Below, in pieces: positions 33,068 through 44,612 of a DNA stretch of 64,000 nucleotides. The notes below the pieces were generated by a model that did not search any database, was not told where the DNA came from, and saw nothing but the letters and a program-made list of their open reading frames with translations. Position 1 is the first letter of the stretch, and each line of letters opens with the position of its first letter. Origin of the DNA: Forficula auricularia (lineage: Eukaryota; Arthropoda; Insecta; Dermaptera; Forficulidae); assembly GCA_024734495.1 (NCBI GenBank), contig JALMQS010000099.1:97198958-97262957 (forward strand). The letters are read 5' to 3'. A program made the position numbers and the translations under genes.

Positions 33068-33200
33068 ACTGAAGATGGCCAAATAAAATTCAGGCCGAAA
33101 CGTCTTATTAAAGGTGTTTTATTGAACCCAGTGATTCCATCTTTGGCTGATACCTCCTCCTACATCTAGTACAGTTTCATCACAGCCACGAACTCTAACA
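33068..33200 (+). mobile_element. 133-bp minimal PLE-derived insertion starting at a hammerhead, 15-bp TSD
   Basis: ATATAATAATAATTG at 33053-33067 and 33201-33215 is a perfect target duplication, and the empty site is visible at about 50790-50815 (minus). The insert begins exactly with the hammerhead core and continues about 95 bp with no coding capacity. It is the smallest clean unit of this class in the window. Confidence 0.87.
33069..33104 (+). ncRNA. minimal hammerhead ribozyme motif
   Basis: CTGAAGA, T, stem II GGCC/GGCC with a 12-nt loop, GAAAC, GTC. Stem III is the self-complementary ACGT (dimer type). Stem I could pair with the flanking target (TAATTGA/TTATTA), which means the flank would contribute to folding. 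Confidence 0.7.
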
Positions 33201-33244
33201 ATATAATAATAATTGTATTGATCTTATTGTGGGATTTAAAATTA

Positions 33245-33840
33245 AATAAACTGCAACGGATCGTTGCTAAACTTTTATCCAAATTCATTTGAAATATTAA
33301 TATGTTCTTGAGTAAAGTACATTAAAATATAATTTTACTAAAAACTTTATTTAACCTTTTTTGTGGTCCCCAAGGTACTTAATTAGGATATTAAATTTCA
33401 TCAAAATTGGTTAAGTCATTTTCAAGATATTTAGAAAAACTAAAAAAGTACTGAAATAAAGTACTAATGTTTGTGGACCGATATGTACCAAAAACTAATC
33501 AGCGCTTCATTTTGTTAAACTAATGGTAGGTTTTCAATTTCATTTCAATCAGCGCAAAGGTGTGGAAAAAATCGTGGACGAAAACAAACGATACACACAT
33601 ACATCCATCCATCCGCACGCACTTCCAAAAAATGGCACTTTTTGGCCTCTCGGCGAGATCCCAGGTAATTTTTGGCAAAACCGTCACGTGCTAAAATTCA
33701 ATCTCATTGAATACTTCAATTTGTGACCTTAATTGAGTCCATGGGTTCCGTAGTCTTTACCTGAGGACCCTTTGAAGTCGCGCTTGCCGCGAGAGCGATT
33801 CCAATACTTTCTCCCATGCTTCGCATTGGATAAAGTAAAA
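33245..33840. mobile_element. 600-bp repeat family R, copy 1
   Basis: About 97 percent identical to 44936-45540, from AATAAACTGCAACGGATCG to TTGGATAAAGTAAAA. Its boundaries are fixed by the retroposon at 50740-50770, which has an unbroken AAAATTAAAAAAAACCAATT. The subterminal words ACTTTATCCAA and TTGGATAAAGT are inverted. The open frame MVGFQFHFNQRK (33523-33726) is shifted by indels between the copies, so the element is non-coding. Confidence 0.8.
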
Positions 33841-34090
33841 ACCAATTATTTATTAAAAGGAAATGGAACAAAAATGAAAATATACATTTTTATCGAGACA
33901 ACCACCTGTGAATAATTATTTCAATTAACAAAAAAACCCATGAAAAACAACTTAGCCGAAGATGAGACCGTGACAGACAGAATCGCCAACATAAACCCCC
34001 CCTAACCCGTGAATTGCATCCAAATCGTTAGAGCCGTTTTCGAAAAACCGATTCTATATACAAGAATTGCTCGTTTAATATAATAAGATT

Positions 34091-35165
34091 TAACGAGGAA
34101 ATCTTAAATACTTGGTTGGTACAATGTCAATTTAAAAACAAATTCGTTTTTTACGAGCACTCGGTTATAACAAGCATTTTTTCGACTTTTTCAGCCAATC
34201 TACAAAACAATCACAACAATCACAAACACATGATATCGAAGTCATCAAAAACAGATTTTTACTATCCTATTTTTATTTGAAATAATTAGAATTTAATATT
34301 ATTTTTGATCAACTTGCTAACTTTTTTGATGATGAATATTTATCTACAATACCATACAAAATAAATAAGTTGTTCCGTTAAAACTTCAGTAATTGTGAAG
34401 TATTCTGTAGTAGTACGAAAAGTTTGAGAAACTCTGACTTAAACTATAGTTCCAAATTTGAAATTGACTGTTTCAAAAACGTGTTTGTTCCCTCTCTATT
34501 CCAATTGGATGTTGGAGTAAGCAGCAACGTTCGCGCAACCCCTTATAACGGGGGCGGGAAAAGCCAGGAGTAGCAGAGATGGTCTCCGGGGACGAATAAC
34601 TATCTGACACGGCGGATGGATCTGTCACAATGAAAGACGGCCCCCGGGCCGTATCCAAGAAACTCTACGATCCAGTGGAGAGGGAGGACAGTTTATAAAC
34701 ACACCCACACACAGTCCAAAGGAAAAACAGAAATAATTAGCAGCTCGAAGATGGTAGCGATATATATCATGAGAGTTAACAAGTGACAGCCGGAGGAAGA
34801 AAGGGGTGGAAAAAAAGATTTTTTCTCTCGAATATCCTTTCACCGGAGAATAACACTTCCATTTGGTTCAAGTTTAGAAACTTATTTCTTGATCTAACCA
34901 GACATTTATTCATGGACTCGGAGATCAAAGATAAACCCAAATGTTCTGTTTAAAAGTAAAGGAGAGAACATTATATTCGACTGTAGGGACATCCAAATGA
35001 TAAACATTAATCAAATGTAAGTATTTACCGTAAGAAATTATATAGTACCTATAGATACCTACTAATTTAATGATAAAAATAGGTACTTAATCAAATTTTA
35101 TAACATAATTAGCTCTCTGCCTTTTTGATGAATGCTATTAGTTCTTAATAAGATAATCTACTCTT
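34091..35165. other. family J copy 2 remnant and GC-richer patch 34470-34720
   Basis: 34168-34240 repeats the family J sequence (CTACAAAACAATCACAACAA) with a decayed hammerhead (TTTCGACTTTTTCAG). 34470-34720 is GC-richer and single-copy, with two overlapping frames on the minus strand that have no recognisable family. No gene is assigned. Confidence 0.4.
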
Positions 35166-35290
35166 AATGGATTATTTTTTTGTGTCAGAAGGGTTGTTTC
35201 AGCCCAAAAAATGCAATTCGATTTTTGGTATTCGGATTCAATTTCCGAAGGATTAAACAACCCTTCTGACATAATAAAAATAGTCTATAA
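35166..35290. mobile_element. small MITE-like inverted repeat
   Basis: TGTCAGAAGGGTTGTTT (35183-35199) and its perfect complement (35255-35271) enclose 55 bp with an inner hairpin TTCGGA/TCCGAA. Outer AT-rich arms extend the pairing imperfectly. Confidence 0.65.
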
Positions 35291-36420
35291 CATCTTGGAT
35301 CTAGTAGTTGACCATCTCTCTTGATTTTCTATTGGAAATGACGTTATTATTCTCATTGCTGTGTATAAAAAGTAACTGGAATTTTATACGTCAAATTCTC
35401 CTTATGCTGTAAACTTGGATTTTTTATTAATTTTCTTTTATTCAGTATTAAGTTTAATAAAATTGGTAAAACATTTTTCAATAATTTTTTGTCATTAGAA
35501 TATTAGAAAAAGTTTAGTGAGCAAGAAATTTGAAACTTGATAGAAAAGTGCAGTTTTATTAACGCAAAATTTCGAGGGTTCTGCCGTTTATATGAAAAAA
35601 TTGTAAACTATTTAATACACGTATTTTTTTCAAACTTCTTAATTTCAAAAAATCATATTTGTCAATTATTATTATTATTATTATATTTTAAATACTTATC
35701 TTTGATTATAACGTCTTATGCCAAAGACCCTGTTGGGCCTAGTATCTACCTTCTTTATTTTCTAATTTAATTATTATAATTATTTTTTCTGGTCACCAGA
35801 TGTAGTTTTGGTTTCAGTATTTTTGGTGCGAAATATGGTATATCCAAATTACAATTGGTGACCAAAATAACTATAAAATAACAACAACAATAGAAGGTTG
35901 CGGGAAGTTTGTTTTGATGTACAAAATTTGTGTATTTCAAAAACAAAAAAACTGATTAGATTTTAGGTTTTTCGTGACTTGAAAACTATTACATGAAAAA
36001 AAAAAAAGAATAATCAGATGAAATTCGAATCGTTATATGAAAAGTTCCTCGAATGATTGTTATATATGTAGTTTGATGAGCTAAAATTTGACACAAAAGT
36101 TGGTGTTTTTTTATAAAGTTGTATTTTCCTATCAAATTTCAGATTTCTAACTTAAATTGTTCGATGACAAAAAAATTTACTGGTAGAGTATCAAAATTTA
36201 TGAAAAATGTTTTAGCAATTTTATTAAACTTGAGACTGATTCAAAGAAAATGAATGAAAAATCTAAGTTTACAGCATGATATATATATACATATAGGTAC
36301 ATTTTACTGAAAAATTAATAAACTCTCAGCTAGTTTTGAAAAGTTATAGTTATGGACATAATAACGTTAATTATAATAAACTTACAATTATATTACTAGG
36401 TAGATTATTTCAAATAAATA
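35291..36420. other. AT-rich non-coding stretch
   Basis: No gene or recognisable repeat. The frame at 35537-35770 is AT-biased with no family features. Confidence 0.5.
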
Positions 36421-36535
36421 TGGCTTTTATGAACAAGACTCAATATCTATATTTCGGTCCATCTTCAGGAGTTTACATTGATAACTTGGGCCGAAATATA
36501 TATTGAATCTTGATCATAAGCAATATTTATTTTAT
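36421..36535. mobile_element. family H copy 3, short decayed inverted pair
   Basis: ACTCAATATCTATATTTCGG (36439) and CCGAAATATATATTGAATC (36504) are inverted. A minus-strand motif at 36442-36467 reads CTGAAGA, TGGACC, GAAA, with stem II reduced to nothing. Confidence 0.6.
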
Positions 36536-37409
36536 TTGTGAAACCTAGCTCGTAATAAAGGTACATATTTTTAATTTTATTAAATATGTTCGCCTTGAAC
36601 CTGCACCATTCTTCATGAACAAAAGAGTTAATTATTATTAAGCATAACCAGAAGCATCTAACAAAAACATAATCTTAAAGTTTAAATCCTCAACTTTTCA
36701 ACAACATGAAAGATAAACTTGACTATACAATACTTAAAAAGTTTTGCTAATTTCTCACAGCTAAGTAAATAAATATTTACATTTTAAAATTGTACTATTT
36801 TTATCTTGTATTATATAAATAGGGTATATAGGTATGTGTATTTTTTTTCTGGTTAGTAGTACCCTGAGATGAAGTTTATTTCCGTTTGTGTGTGTGTGTG
36901 TGTGTGTGTGCTCTGTGGTCGTCCGGTGCTTGGGGATACAACCTAGCCCACCCCCAACCCTTGGACCCTCCCCCGGGTGTTCAAGATGGATGCGAGAAGA
37001 TATGGACCTGGAAACAGAGAGGGGGCAGATATCCCACGGGAGCTCTCCCAAGTCGAACTCATCTTGTTTGGTTGGGCTCTCCTCTCTCTCTATCTTGGCT
37101 TACCCCTATATTCACTTCAACCCCCTTTGGATAGATATTCATATCCACTACACTACGCTTGATAAATTTCAAATCTCTCTCCCCCACCTATCTCCCACAA
37201 AAACCTATATCCTATATATATATATTATTCAACTAACCTGGGCAACACAATTTTGACTTTTCTAATTTTAGATAAAGAGCAGAATTTAGAAAAAATAGAC
37301 AAAAATTAATCATGTTTAAAGAGTTAGATGTCGGTTCAAAGTGAAACATTTTTTAAATAATCAGTAAGAAAAATTTCCAGATAACTTTCGCAAAATTAAA
37401 ACAACTATT
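36536..37409. other. AT-rich DNA with (TG)n run and GC-richer patch 36850-37200
   Basis: (TG)n at about 36886-36909 is followed by GC-rich sequence. Three overlapping plus-strand frames start inside the TG run and are artefacts of it. No exon is recognised. Confidence 0.4.
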
Positions 37410-38076
37410 ACTTTACCATACAGGGTATGGTCAAGAATTGTAATCGTACATGAAAAAGTGGTTTTTTCCTTCTTTTTTTCAAAATATCTAAAAAACGGCT
37501 GAAACTATTTCGATCAAAAAAATTAAGCGAAACCATGGCATTTCAGTCTACAAAAAAGCTCTAATAAGTAGAAATCGAAAAAATTATATTTTTCGAGATA
37601 ATAATTGTTTTGTCAAAATGTCTGTTAGTTAGTTAGTTAGTCTGTGCGTTACCAAATATTGTGGACGAGCTAGCTCAAAAACTAGTGTGAATATCGAAAC
37701 CAAATTTCGCACGTAGTTTTGATTCATTAAGATTAAGAGCTGATTAGATTTTGGTGCATATCGACCCAAAATTAAGGGGGAGTGGAGGGGGGGTTAAAAA
37801 TTAAAAATCTAGGTCGTTTGAGCAAACTCAACCAAATTTTGTATACTTAATCAGTGGACACCCAGAAGTCTAAAAATGCAAAAACTAACCACCCAAAATG
37901 GGGAGGGGGGGTCAAACAATGAAAAGCTTGGCTATTTACCAAGCTCAACCAAATTTTGTATACATAATTAGTGGGACCCCAGAAGTCTAAAAATGCAAAA
38001 ACTAACCACCCAAAATGGGGGGGGGGGTCAAAAAATGAAAATCCTGTCCATTTACCAAACTCAACCAAATTTTGTA
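37410..38076 (+). mobile_element. ACTTTACCATACA-ended family, copy 3 (3'-truncated)
   Basis: Starts ACTTTACCATACAGGGTATG. It contains AAAAACGGCTGAAACTATTT, a (TTAG)n run near 37627 and three tandem repeats (period about 122 bp) around CAACCAAATTTTGTATAC. It breaks off in the third repeat. The minus-strand frame at 37847-38068 is an effect of the tandem array. Confidence 0.75.
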
Positions 38077-38297
38077 AATGATGGGTTCAAAACCCGAAAT
38101 AAATATATCAAGATAAAATTCACAACATATAATTGTTTTATTTTGTGAAACCTATCTTGAAATTTTACTTACTGACTAACAAAAATTAAATTAAAAAAAA
38201 AAGGTCAAATATTAACTGTTTTTTTAACATTTATCTTGCTGGCCAGGGGCTACGCTCTCTAGACTCCCTAGGACCTAATAGGTTTTAGGATAAAAAT

Positions 38298-38455
38298 TTA
38301 AATAATTAATGTAAAGATGGAATTTTTCAAAAATACAACTCAGGTAATTAACTAAAATTATATTAAAAGGAAAAAATTAACTGAGTTGTATTTTTGAAAA
38401 ATTCCATCAATTTTTTCAAAAAAAAGATGCTTAAATCTTTACATTAATTATTTAA
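38298..38455. mobile_element. small foldback element
   Basis: TTAAATAATTAATGTAAAGAT / its complement at the right end, and TTTTTCAAAAATACAACTCAG inverted across a short spacer. The right arm carries a 28-bp extra segment that the left arm lacks. Confidence 0.7.
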
Positions 38456-38564
38456 CAAAAGGACCCGACACTGAAAATTGTTTGCTTTTCACTTCTAATG
38501 AAAGGAGTGTAGAAATCTTTAGCTTTTTTCTAATTTGTTGCATTCGGAGAGAGATGTCTTAAAG

Positions 38565-38665
38565 GTTTGGCTAGCTGCCCGGAGACCAAGTTAGCGTTTG
38601 GGTTCGATTCTTGAGGGAATGTGCAATGTAAAACTAGTTTCTACTAAAATTTTAGATTCGACCCT
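38565..38665 (+). mobile_element. tRNA-like SINE head (candidate)
   Basis: GGTTTGGCTAGCTGCCCGG followed by GGGTTCGATTCTTGAG gives A- and B-box-like words about 30 bp apart. The tail and target duplication are not clear, so this is tentative. Confidence 0.35.
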
Positions 38666-39455
38666 AAATAAAATAAATTCTTTTTAATAAACATTTAAAT
38701 TTTCAAATTTTAATAAATGAACTATTAGTGAGTTTTAAAATTAAAAGAAAATCACGTCGGTGTCGAAACCCCGCACCTCGCCCCACCCCCGGATACCCAC
38801 AACTGCACCCCACCTCCTTTACCCCCCACATCCATCCCCACCCCGCACCCAGTTTTGCATTTCTAGATTTCTAGTGGTCCACAGATTATGTGTATATAGG
38901 TGTATAAATAAATTCTGTATAATTATTTTTTTTATTAAATAACAATTTATCGATTTTTTTCAATTAAATAAATAATAATTATATTGAAGCAATTTTTTAC
39001 ATGAAATAGGCTTCGATTTCGGAGATTACATCCCCCACTATCGACTGTATTCGATCTTCTAGCTTGCGATAATATTTTTAGTCCGTGTATTTTAATAAGA
39101 GGAATTTTAATCAATTAAATTGGCAAATTCTAATATAAAACAATATTTGGTATAAAGTATTAGTAGATTTTAAAATTGAAAAATCAATTAAAAATAAAAG
39201 ATAATTGAAAAAAATGTAAACAAACTATTTTATTGAGATTTTCATCTATCAATAATTACTTTAATTAGGAAAAGAACAATTAAGATGAAATTTGTTGAGG
39301 TCCAGACCTAGCCAGATCGCTTTCTCATCCTCAAAACTTGTTAATAAAGTTGGTTTCATCAAAATCGCTAGAACCGTTTTTAAAATAGAACTAAGATACA
39401 AATATATATACAAACAAATATATAAACAATTTTTGCTCGTTTAATAAGAGTAGAT

Positions 39456-40200
39456 AGATGTACTAGTGATAAACTGTACCGTATATTGGCCTTTCTTTTT
39501 CTTTGTTTCTTTCATTCATTCGCCCTTAATTTATTTTTAATATTTTTTTAAGTTAATTTTGAAAGAGCGAAAGGGCGGGGGTGGGGGTTGCAAAAAGGGG
39601 GTCTAAAAGCGAATCGACGTTGCTTTTGATAGCCGTTGCGGTTGCGTTGTCAAGTTGTATTGGTTTAGAGTTGCTATCGGTTTATCGGGCATCCTTTCTT
39701 TGACATAACTCTTACACTAAATAGCCCATGTCCAAGTGTGTGTGCGTGGGTGGGTCTGCAAAAATGCACCCCTATTGATTAGGGCTGAGGGTTTCAACCC
39801 CGCACAAAGCCACCCGACCTCCATTAAACCTATCCATTCGGCCAATAAATAAGTTTTCAACTCGGTACGCCAAAAGCTACTTGGTTTATTATCCATTAGC
39901 TTAATAGGGAACGGTTCTTTATCCACAGAGGCTCGCTTGGGCGCCACCAGGCCAACTTCTATTGTGTGCCCCTATGATATTAATTAGCTTGTAAAAGATT
40001 GGAAAACTCTCTATTTTTAGAAGAGAGAGAGAGAGAGAAAACGCATTATGGAAATCCGGACAAGCCCTGGAAAAAAAAATCTACGACGACAGAGAGCAGC
40101 AGCTAATGCCCGCCCAGATCCAAGGATCTATCTCTCGAGCCCCTCGAGAGATTTATTGCAAATCGACATACAATGGCAGAAATATCGTGGTATAAAAGAA
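39456..40200. promoter_or_regulatory. GC-richer island, candidate regulatory DNA
   Basis: 39540-40150 is single-copy and balanced in composition. Homeodomain-like cores occur: TTATTATCCATTAGCTTAAT (about 39887) and GATATTAATTAGCTTGTAAA (about 39975). An (AG)n run lies at 40021-40040. The frame at 39717-39947 (76 codons, minus) is not recognisable. Function is inferred only. Confidence 0.35.
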
Positions 40201-42243
40201 AAAAAATGATTGCAATTATAATTAAGAGAGAAAGAAATCGATTTTAACGAAAAATTTATATATCTGAATGGATTTTTCTAATTTAATTAAGTTAAAATAT
40301 ATTCAAATTTATAACTAGTAGTTTTAAAATAAATAATTTGATCAATTAAATTATAAATTATATGCCTATATCTTTACAACGACTTAAAATCTCAATAAAA
40401 CCATTCAAAAAATGAATCTTTTTTAAGACTCAGTACGCTCTCTGATTAGCACCGATCAAGTAATAATAATAATTATAAAACTATTATAAATTTATTTTTT
40501 GGTTTTTCAGTTATTACCATATATGGGTTTTAGAATACAGACACACAAACAGACAAACTCATAATTCATTTCAATATATTCCAGTTGGAATCAAAAATAA
40601 ATAAATATACATTTTGGAAATCGGCCTAAGCTTGCTTTTGATTTTATAATTTCATAATTCTTATTTTTAACTTATCTTTTTATTTATTTAGTACCTACAT
40701 ACACTGGCTAGAAGCCCATTTATCTGGCCAAAAACATAAATGTGAAAAAGGGGCCAAGTTCGGTACAAACAAAATAATTGCTTAAAATAATTTTTCTCTA
40801 CGTGTTAGACATTTATAGACACATGAGGGATAATTATTGTTAGAAATCAGATTAAGGTAGAAATCATAAGTTTGGCACATTATGCAAAGTTTATTAAGAC
40901 AAACGACTTATTTATCAAATTTCAGCTCCTTCAAATCCCCCTCCATCCGAAAAAAAAATTATATTTATTTATTTCCCCAAATTTCTCAATTTTTAAACGG
41001 ATTTTCTAATGAATTTCATCCTGGCTGTAAGGCGAGCTTAACTTACTAAGAGTGCCGAGTAATAATAACCAGCAACTCATCAAGTACATATATAACACTA
41101 ATAGATGATATTTTTGTTTATAAATAAAAAATATTCAAGTTTATATCATTTCTTGTGGAAATTACGTATTTTTCCATTTAAATACGCAACTATTAAATTT
41201 AACTATTCCACTATTTTACTCAAATAACAATATTTTAATAATTTACTTATTCGTGCTTGGTTCAAATGGTGGCATCTTAATATTTAATATTACTCTATCT
41301 AGAGTTGGTCCAAAAATATGAGAATACCTAAAATACGTATATCATTTATTCATATTGAACAGAGATCGATTTCGCCATAATTAACTTCATCATCTATTCA
41401 TATCAAATATAATTTCTTAACTATAAATATATCATCTTTTCCGTGAACCTACAGAAAAATTACGATAGTAGAACTTGAGATGAAAACTAGCTATTTATTT
41501 CTAAATTATAAAAAAAGCCCACTTGTTTATTTATGCCTATATCTTTACAACGACATAATCAAAAAATTAATTAGAAAACATATTAGAAAAAAAAATAACA
41601 TCAGGATACCGTTAGTCCACAAGGGATTATTATTCTCAGCTAGTATTACATAGAAATAAAATTTCCCTATAACAAAACAGAATCAAAAAATTGGTATAAA
41701 TGTTGAAACGAAGTAAAAAATGCCGGGCATATAACGTTTTGTGAAAATAAAAATTTCCGACGGGTTTGATATAATAACAATGAATCTCTTTCTCATGATA
41801 ATGAGGTGAATTGGATTATAAAAATAGAAAAGAAATGGGCCTCCATGACAAGAGAAGTGAAAACAGACAAACAGACAGACAGACAGACAGCATGCGAAAT
41901 GTATATTTTTAGAATATTTGCAACAATTCTTGTTGTGTTAGCTACTATACTAGTACTTCCGTGTTAGATGAGATGACGCAAGAGGATTCAATTTTTCATT
42001 TTTATTTACCAATCGTTGTAGGTCAGTTGATACAATAAAACTTTTTCTGCAGATAACTTACGTTTATTTCTTTTTTAAAGCAATCATTTTTCCGAATTTC
42101 TACTGATAAAGGCACAATTTCTAATAAATGTTTTAAGATTGTTTTATAAAATAATTGTATTTATTTCTATAGATAATTACAAATGATTAAAATAATGCTT
42201 GAAGTTCGATATTGAACAATAGAAGCAATGTCTATTTAATTTA
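40201..42243. other. AT-rich non-coding stretch with a decayed hammerhead motif
   Basis: On the minus strand, 41363-41394 reads TGATGA, AGTTAATTATGGC, GAAA and self-complementary ATCGAT with C following: a hammerhead with the first core C lost. (CAGA)n lies at about 41867-41890. TATGCCTATATCTTTACAACG occurs twice (about 40361 and 41533). No gene is seen. Confidence 0.45.
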
Positions 42244-42684
42244 TTATAATATATAATCAATAATTGTATTTTTATGCACTTCTAATTGGTTATTTAAAAT
42301 ATTTGAATTATTTGAGAGGGATATTTTAATTTCTCTAGATTCTAAGAGATCCAATTTAAGGCCTTTTCTTTCGAAACGAATGGGGATAGGGTTATTATTA
42401 GAGGTTGAATGATTGGATTCATGTAAGTGAATTGCGAAGGCTGAGGTCGAATCTAAATTAATGTTATAGGATCTATTGAGACGATTAAAAGCTCTTACAT
42501 GCTCAGAGTAACGGATTTTAAATGAGCGGCCTGTCTGCCCTATATAAAAATCATCACAATCGTGACAAGTTAATTTATACACTCCTGATTTGTCTAATTT
42601 ATCAATTTTGTCTATTTTAATTAGATAAGGTAAGGGGGCTCGTTTATGAAGAAAACTAAATTTTATTTTTTGAATAAAATTCAC
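42244..42684 (-). pseudogene. Penelope-like element GIY-YIG endonuclease domain (fragment)
   Basis: The 146-residue frame reads GVYKLTCHDCDDFYIGQTGR at residues 34-53: GVY and YIG of the GIY-YIG fold, with C40 and C43 between them. R58 follows, then AIHLHESNH (residues 85-92, histidines of the CCHH arrangement characteristic of PLE endonucleases) and LLESREI with the probable catalytic glutamate E118. A stop lies just upstream in frame and the reverse transcriptase is absent, so only the C-terminal domain survives. It is a plausible relic of the autonomous partner of the hammerhead units here. Confidence 0.9.
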
Positions 42685-43800
42685 AAAAAATTGAAAGTGT
42701 TAGCATTTTGAATATTTTTTATTTTTTTACTTTTCATCAAATTTGCGAAAATTGGTTTTAAAACAAAATTATGTATATATTTTTCATATTATCTTATATT
42801 TATTTAATTCATATTATAGTTTCATTGAATTTAAAATTTTTATAATATCCCGCAAATAAAAATTATATATTGTAGGTATAAATACCATACTTACACTTTT
42901 ATGTTTTTCATGATTTTATATTAAATTTAATGCCGATAAAACTCATCTTTCAAAAATAAAAAATTAAATTTTATTTTTCGATTAAATTCATCGCCAAAAA
43001 TTTTAATATTTCTGATTTTTTCATTATTTATCTAAATATTAGAGATTATTTTTATTGATTTTCTTGTTCAATATTTTTCATAAATTATTATTTTATAATA
43101 TTCAATTGAAATTATAAAACGAATTCTTCTATATATTATATATTATAATATATTATATATTATCTAATGAATTCCAAAATAATTCCAAAAACATGTACAC
43201 CTAATTCCAATCGCGGTTCAATTCTCGATTTTCAATAAACGATAAACACATTTTTAGATTTTCATCAAAAATTATTATTTAATAAATAATTACAAATAAA
43301 ATTTTCTTCAAGGAAATTCATTATATTTCAATTGAAATTTAATTCAAAAAATAATTTAAAAACAATAATTAAATACAAAAATACTAGTTTTATAAATTCA
43401 AAGAAAAAATCAAAAATCAAAAGTCTGTATTTTTTCGAATTTATTAAAAAAAAAAAAAAATATCTAATAATAATAATTTTCTTTCAAAAATTACTTTTAT
43501 TTCAGTTTAATTTTAAATAAATTCATGAAAAAATATAATTTGTATTTGTGAGATATTTTGAAAACCATTGAATTTTTGTCATCATGACGTAAAAAATTAT
43601 GCAAAAAGAAAAAAAACACCCTCTAAAAATGTATCTTTGCCATATCTAAAAATGTCACGGACCTATATTTTTCGAATTTAATTTATTACCCGTACTTTTT
43701 TTTATTAACCATGAAATCACGCATAAAACTGATGAACTTAAGTCTATTTATTTTTTTTATTCTTATTTAACGACTATAGTTAAAATTTAATTATAGTGTT
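42685..43800. other. very AT-rich stretch with a truncated family E MITE
   Basis: 43160-43227 is the right half of a family E element (TCTAATGAATTCCAAAATAA, then AATCGCGGTTCAATTCTCG), lacking its left end. The frame at 43332-43520 is lysine/isoleucine-rich noise. Confidence 0.55.
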
Positions 43801-44084
43801 TTCAGGTGGATCAAAGGAGAGAAAAGTGTCGTCTCCCTCCCTCTTGGTCCCCCCACAACCCCTCTCACCTAAAACCCATCTGGTGGCCGTAGTTAATGTT
43901 TTCCAGTCGCTTTTATTGAGCTGAATGATTTTCAGAAGGCGCAGAGAGAGTTACAATGTTGTTGTCGTCTCAGCGACTTAATTGTTTTTCTCTTCAAGTA
44001 TATAAATCACTTGTTTTTATATTTGTCGATTCCCATGTAATCTTAATGTGTGTGTATTAGTGTTGTTTGAACAGGCTATTAAAA
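43801..44084. promoter_or_regulatory. short GC-richer patch, candidate regulatory DNA
   Basis: 43801-44000 is single-copy and GC-richer than its flanks, with no open frame of note. Function is unknown. Confidence 0.25.
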
Positions 44085-44320
44085 AAGAAAAATACATTTC
44101 AAAAAATACAATTTTTATTTCAAAAATACATTTAAAAGTAGAAAATAAATTACTAAAAAATTGATCTAATTATAAAAGTGTGGGCGTTTAATTTAATTTA
44201 ATTATAAGTTAAAAGCGCCCACGTTTTTATTTTAGTAATCTAAATATGAAAATTTTTCAAGTATAGGAAAAAAATTCTACTTTTTAGTGCATTTTTGGAA
44301 TAAAAGGCATTTTTATTCAA
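44085..44320. mobile_element. imperfect foldback/MITE
   Basis: The inner hairpin GTGTGGGCGTTTA / TAAAAGCGCCCACG (44178-44223) is flanked by diverged arms: TTATTTCAAAAATACATTTA (left) against the complement of TAGTGCATTTTTGGAATAA (right). Confidence 0.6.
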
Positions 44321-44612
44321 AAGTCTTTTATTTTACCTATAGGTTATGATCTTTAAAATGAGTATTTGACGTTGAGTAAGGTACAGCAAAGAGTAATATT
44401 AAATATATATTGAAAATACTCTTTGACTGATATAAGAATATCTTTCTTGTAAACCATGAGATTTCTTGTTAATGCTTAAGTACATAATAAAATAAATAAA
44501 TAAAAAAATATGTAATAAAATACCTATTAAAATCAGCTAAAAATAATTATTAAAAAAATTATATTTAGACTGCCTTTCCATCAACTCAAAATTATAACAG
44601 TCCGTCTCCAAA

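Larger units (their letters stand above)
32900..34090 (+). mobile_element. hairpin-headed retroposon, full-length copy with two nested insertions
   Basis: Starts with hairpin ACCGAGCGATGCTCGGT (32904-32921) and ends CTCGTTTAATATAATAAGA (34072-34088), with GAAGATGAGACCGTGACAGA and AATCGTTAGAGCCGTTTTCG before the end. Insertions at 33068-33200 (PLE-derived) and 33245-33840 are defined by comparison with the uninterrupted copy at 50492-51187. It has no protein and resembles a SINE-like or RTE-dependent retroposon. Confidence 0.75.
38225..39455 (+). mobile_element. hairpin-headed retroposon family, long diverged copy with insertions
   Basis: Begins CTTGCTGGCCAGGGGCTACG and contains ACTATTAGTGAGTTTTAAAA, then CACAGATTATGTGTATATAGG (also at 50950 in complement). 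It ends AAATCGCTAGAACCGTTTTTA ... TTTTGCTCGTTTAATAAGAG. It is interrupted by the foldback at 38298-38455 and a SINE-like segment near 38570. Confidence 0.6.

Noticed and set aside
33523..33726. MVGFQFHFNQRK open frame, repeated at 45213-45425
   Set aside because: The conservation is that of a duplicated 600-bp repeat. Indels shift the frame between copies.
36886..37256. Three overlapping frames starting with Met-Cys-Val repeats
   Set aside because: They arise from the (TG)n run and cover three frames of the same DNA.
37627..37645. CRISPR-like or satellite array at the TTAG repeats
   Set aside because: A short (TTAG)n microsatellite inside a dispersed repeat, in a eukaryotic context.
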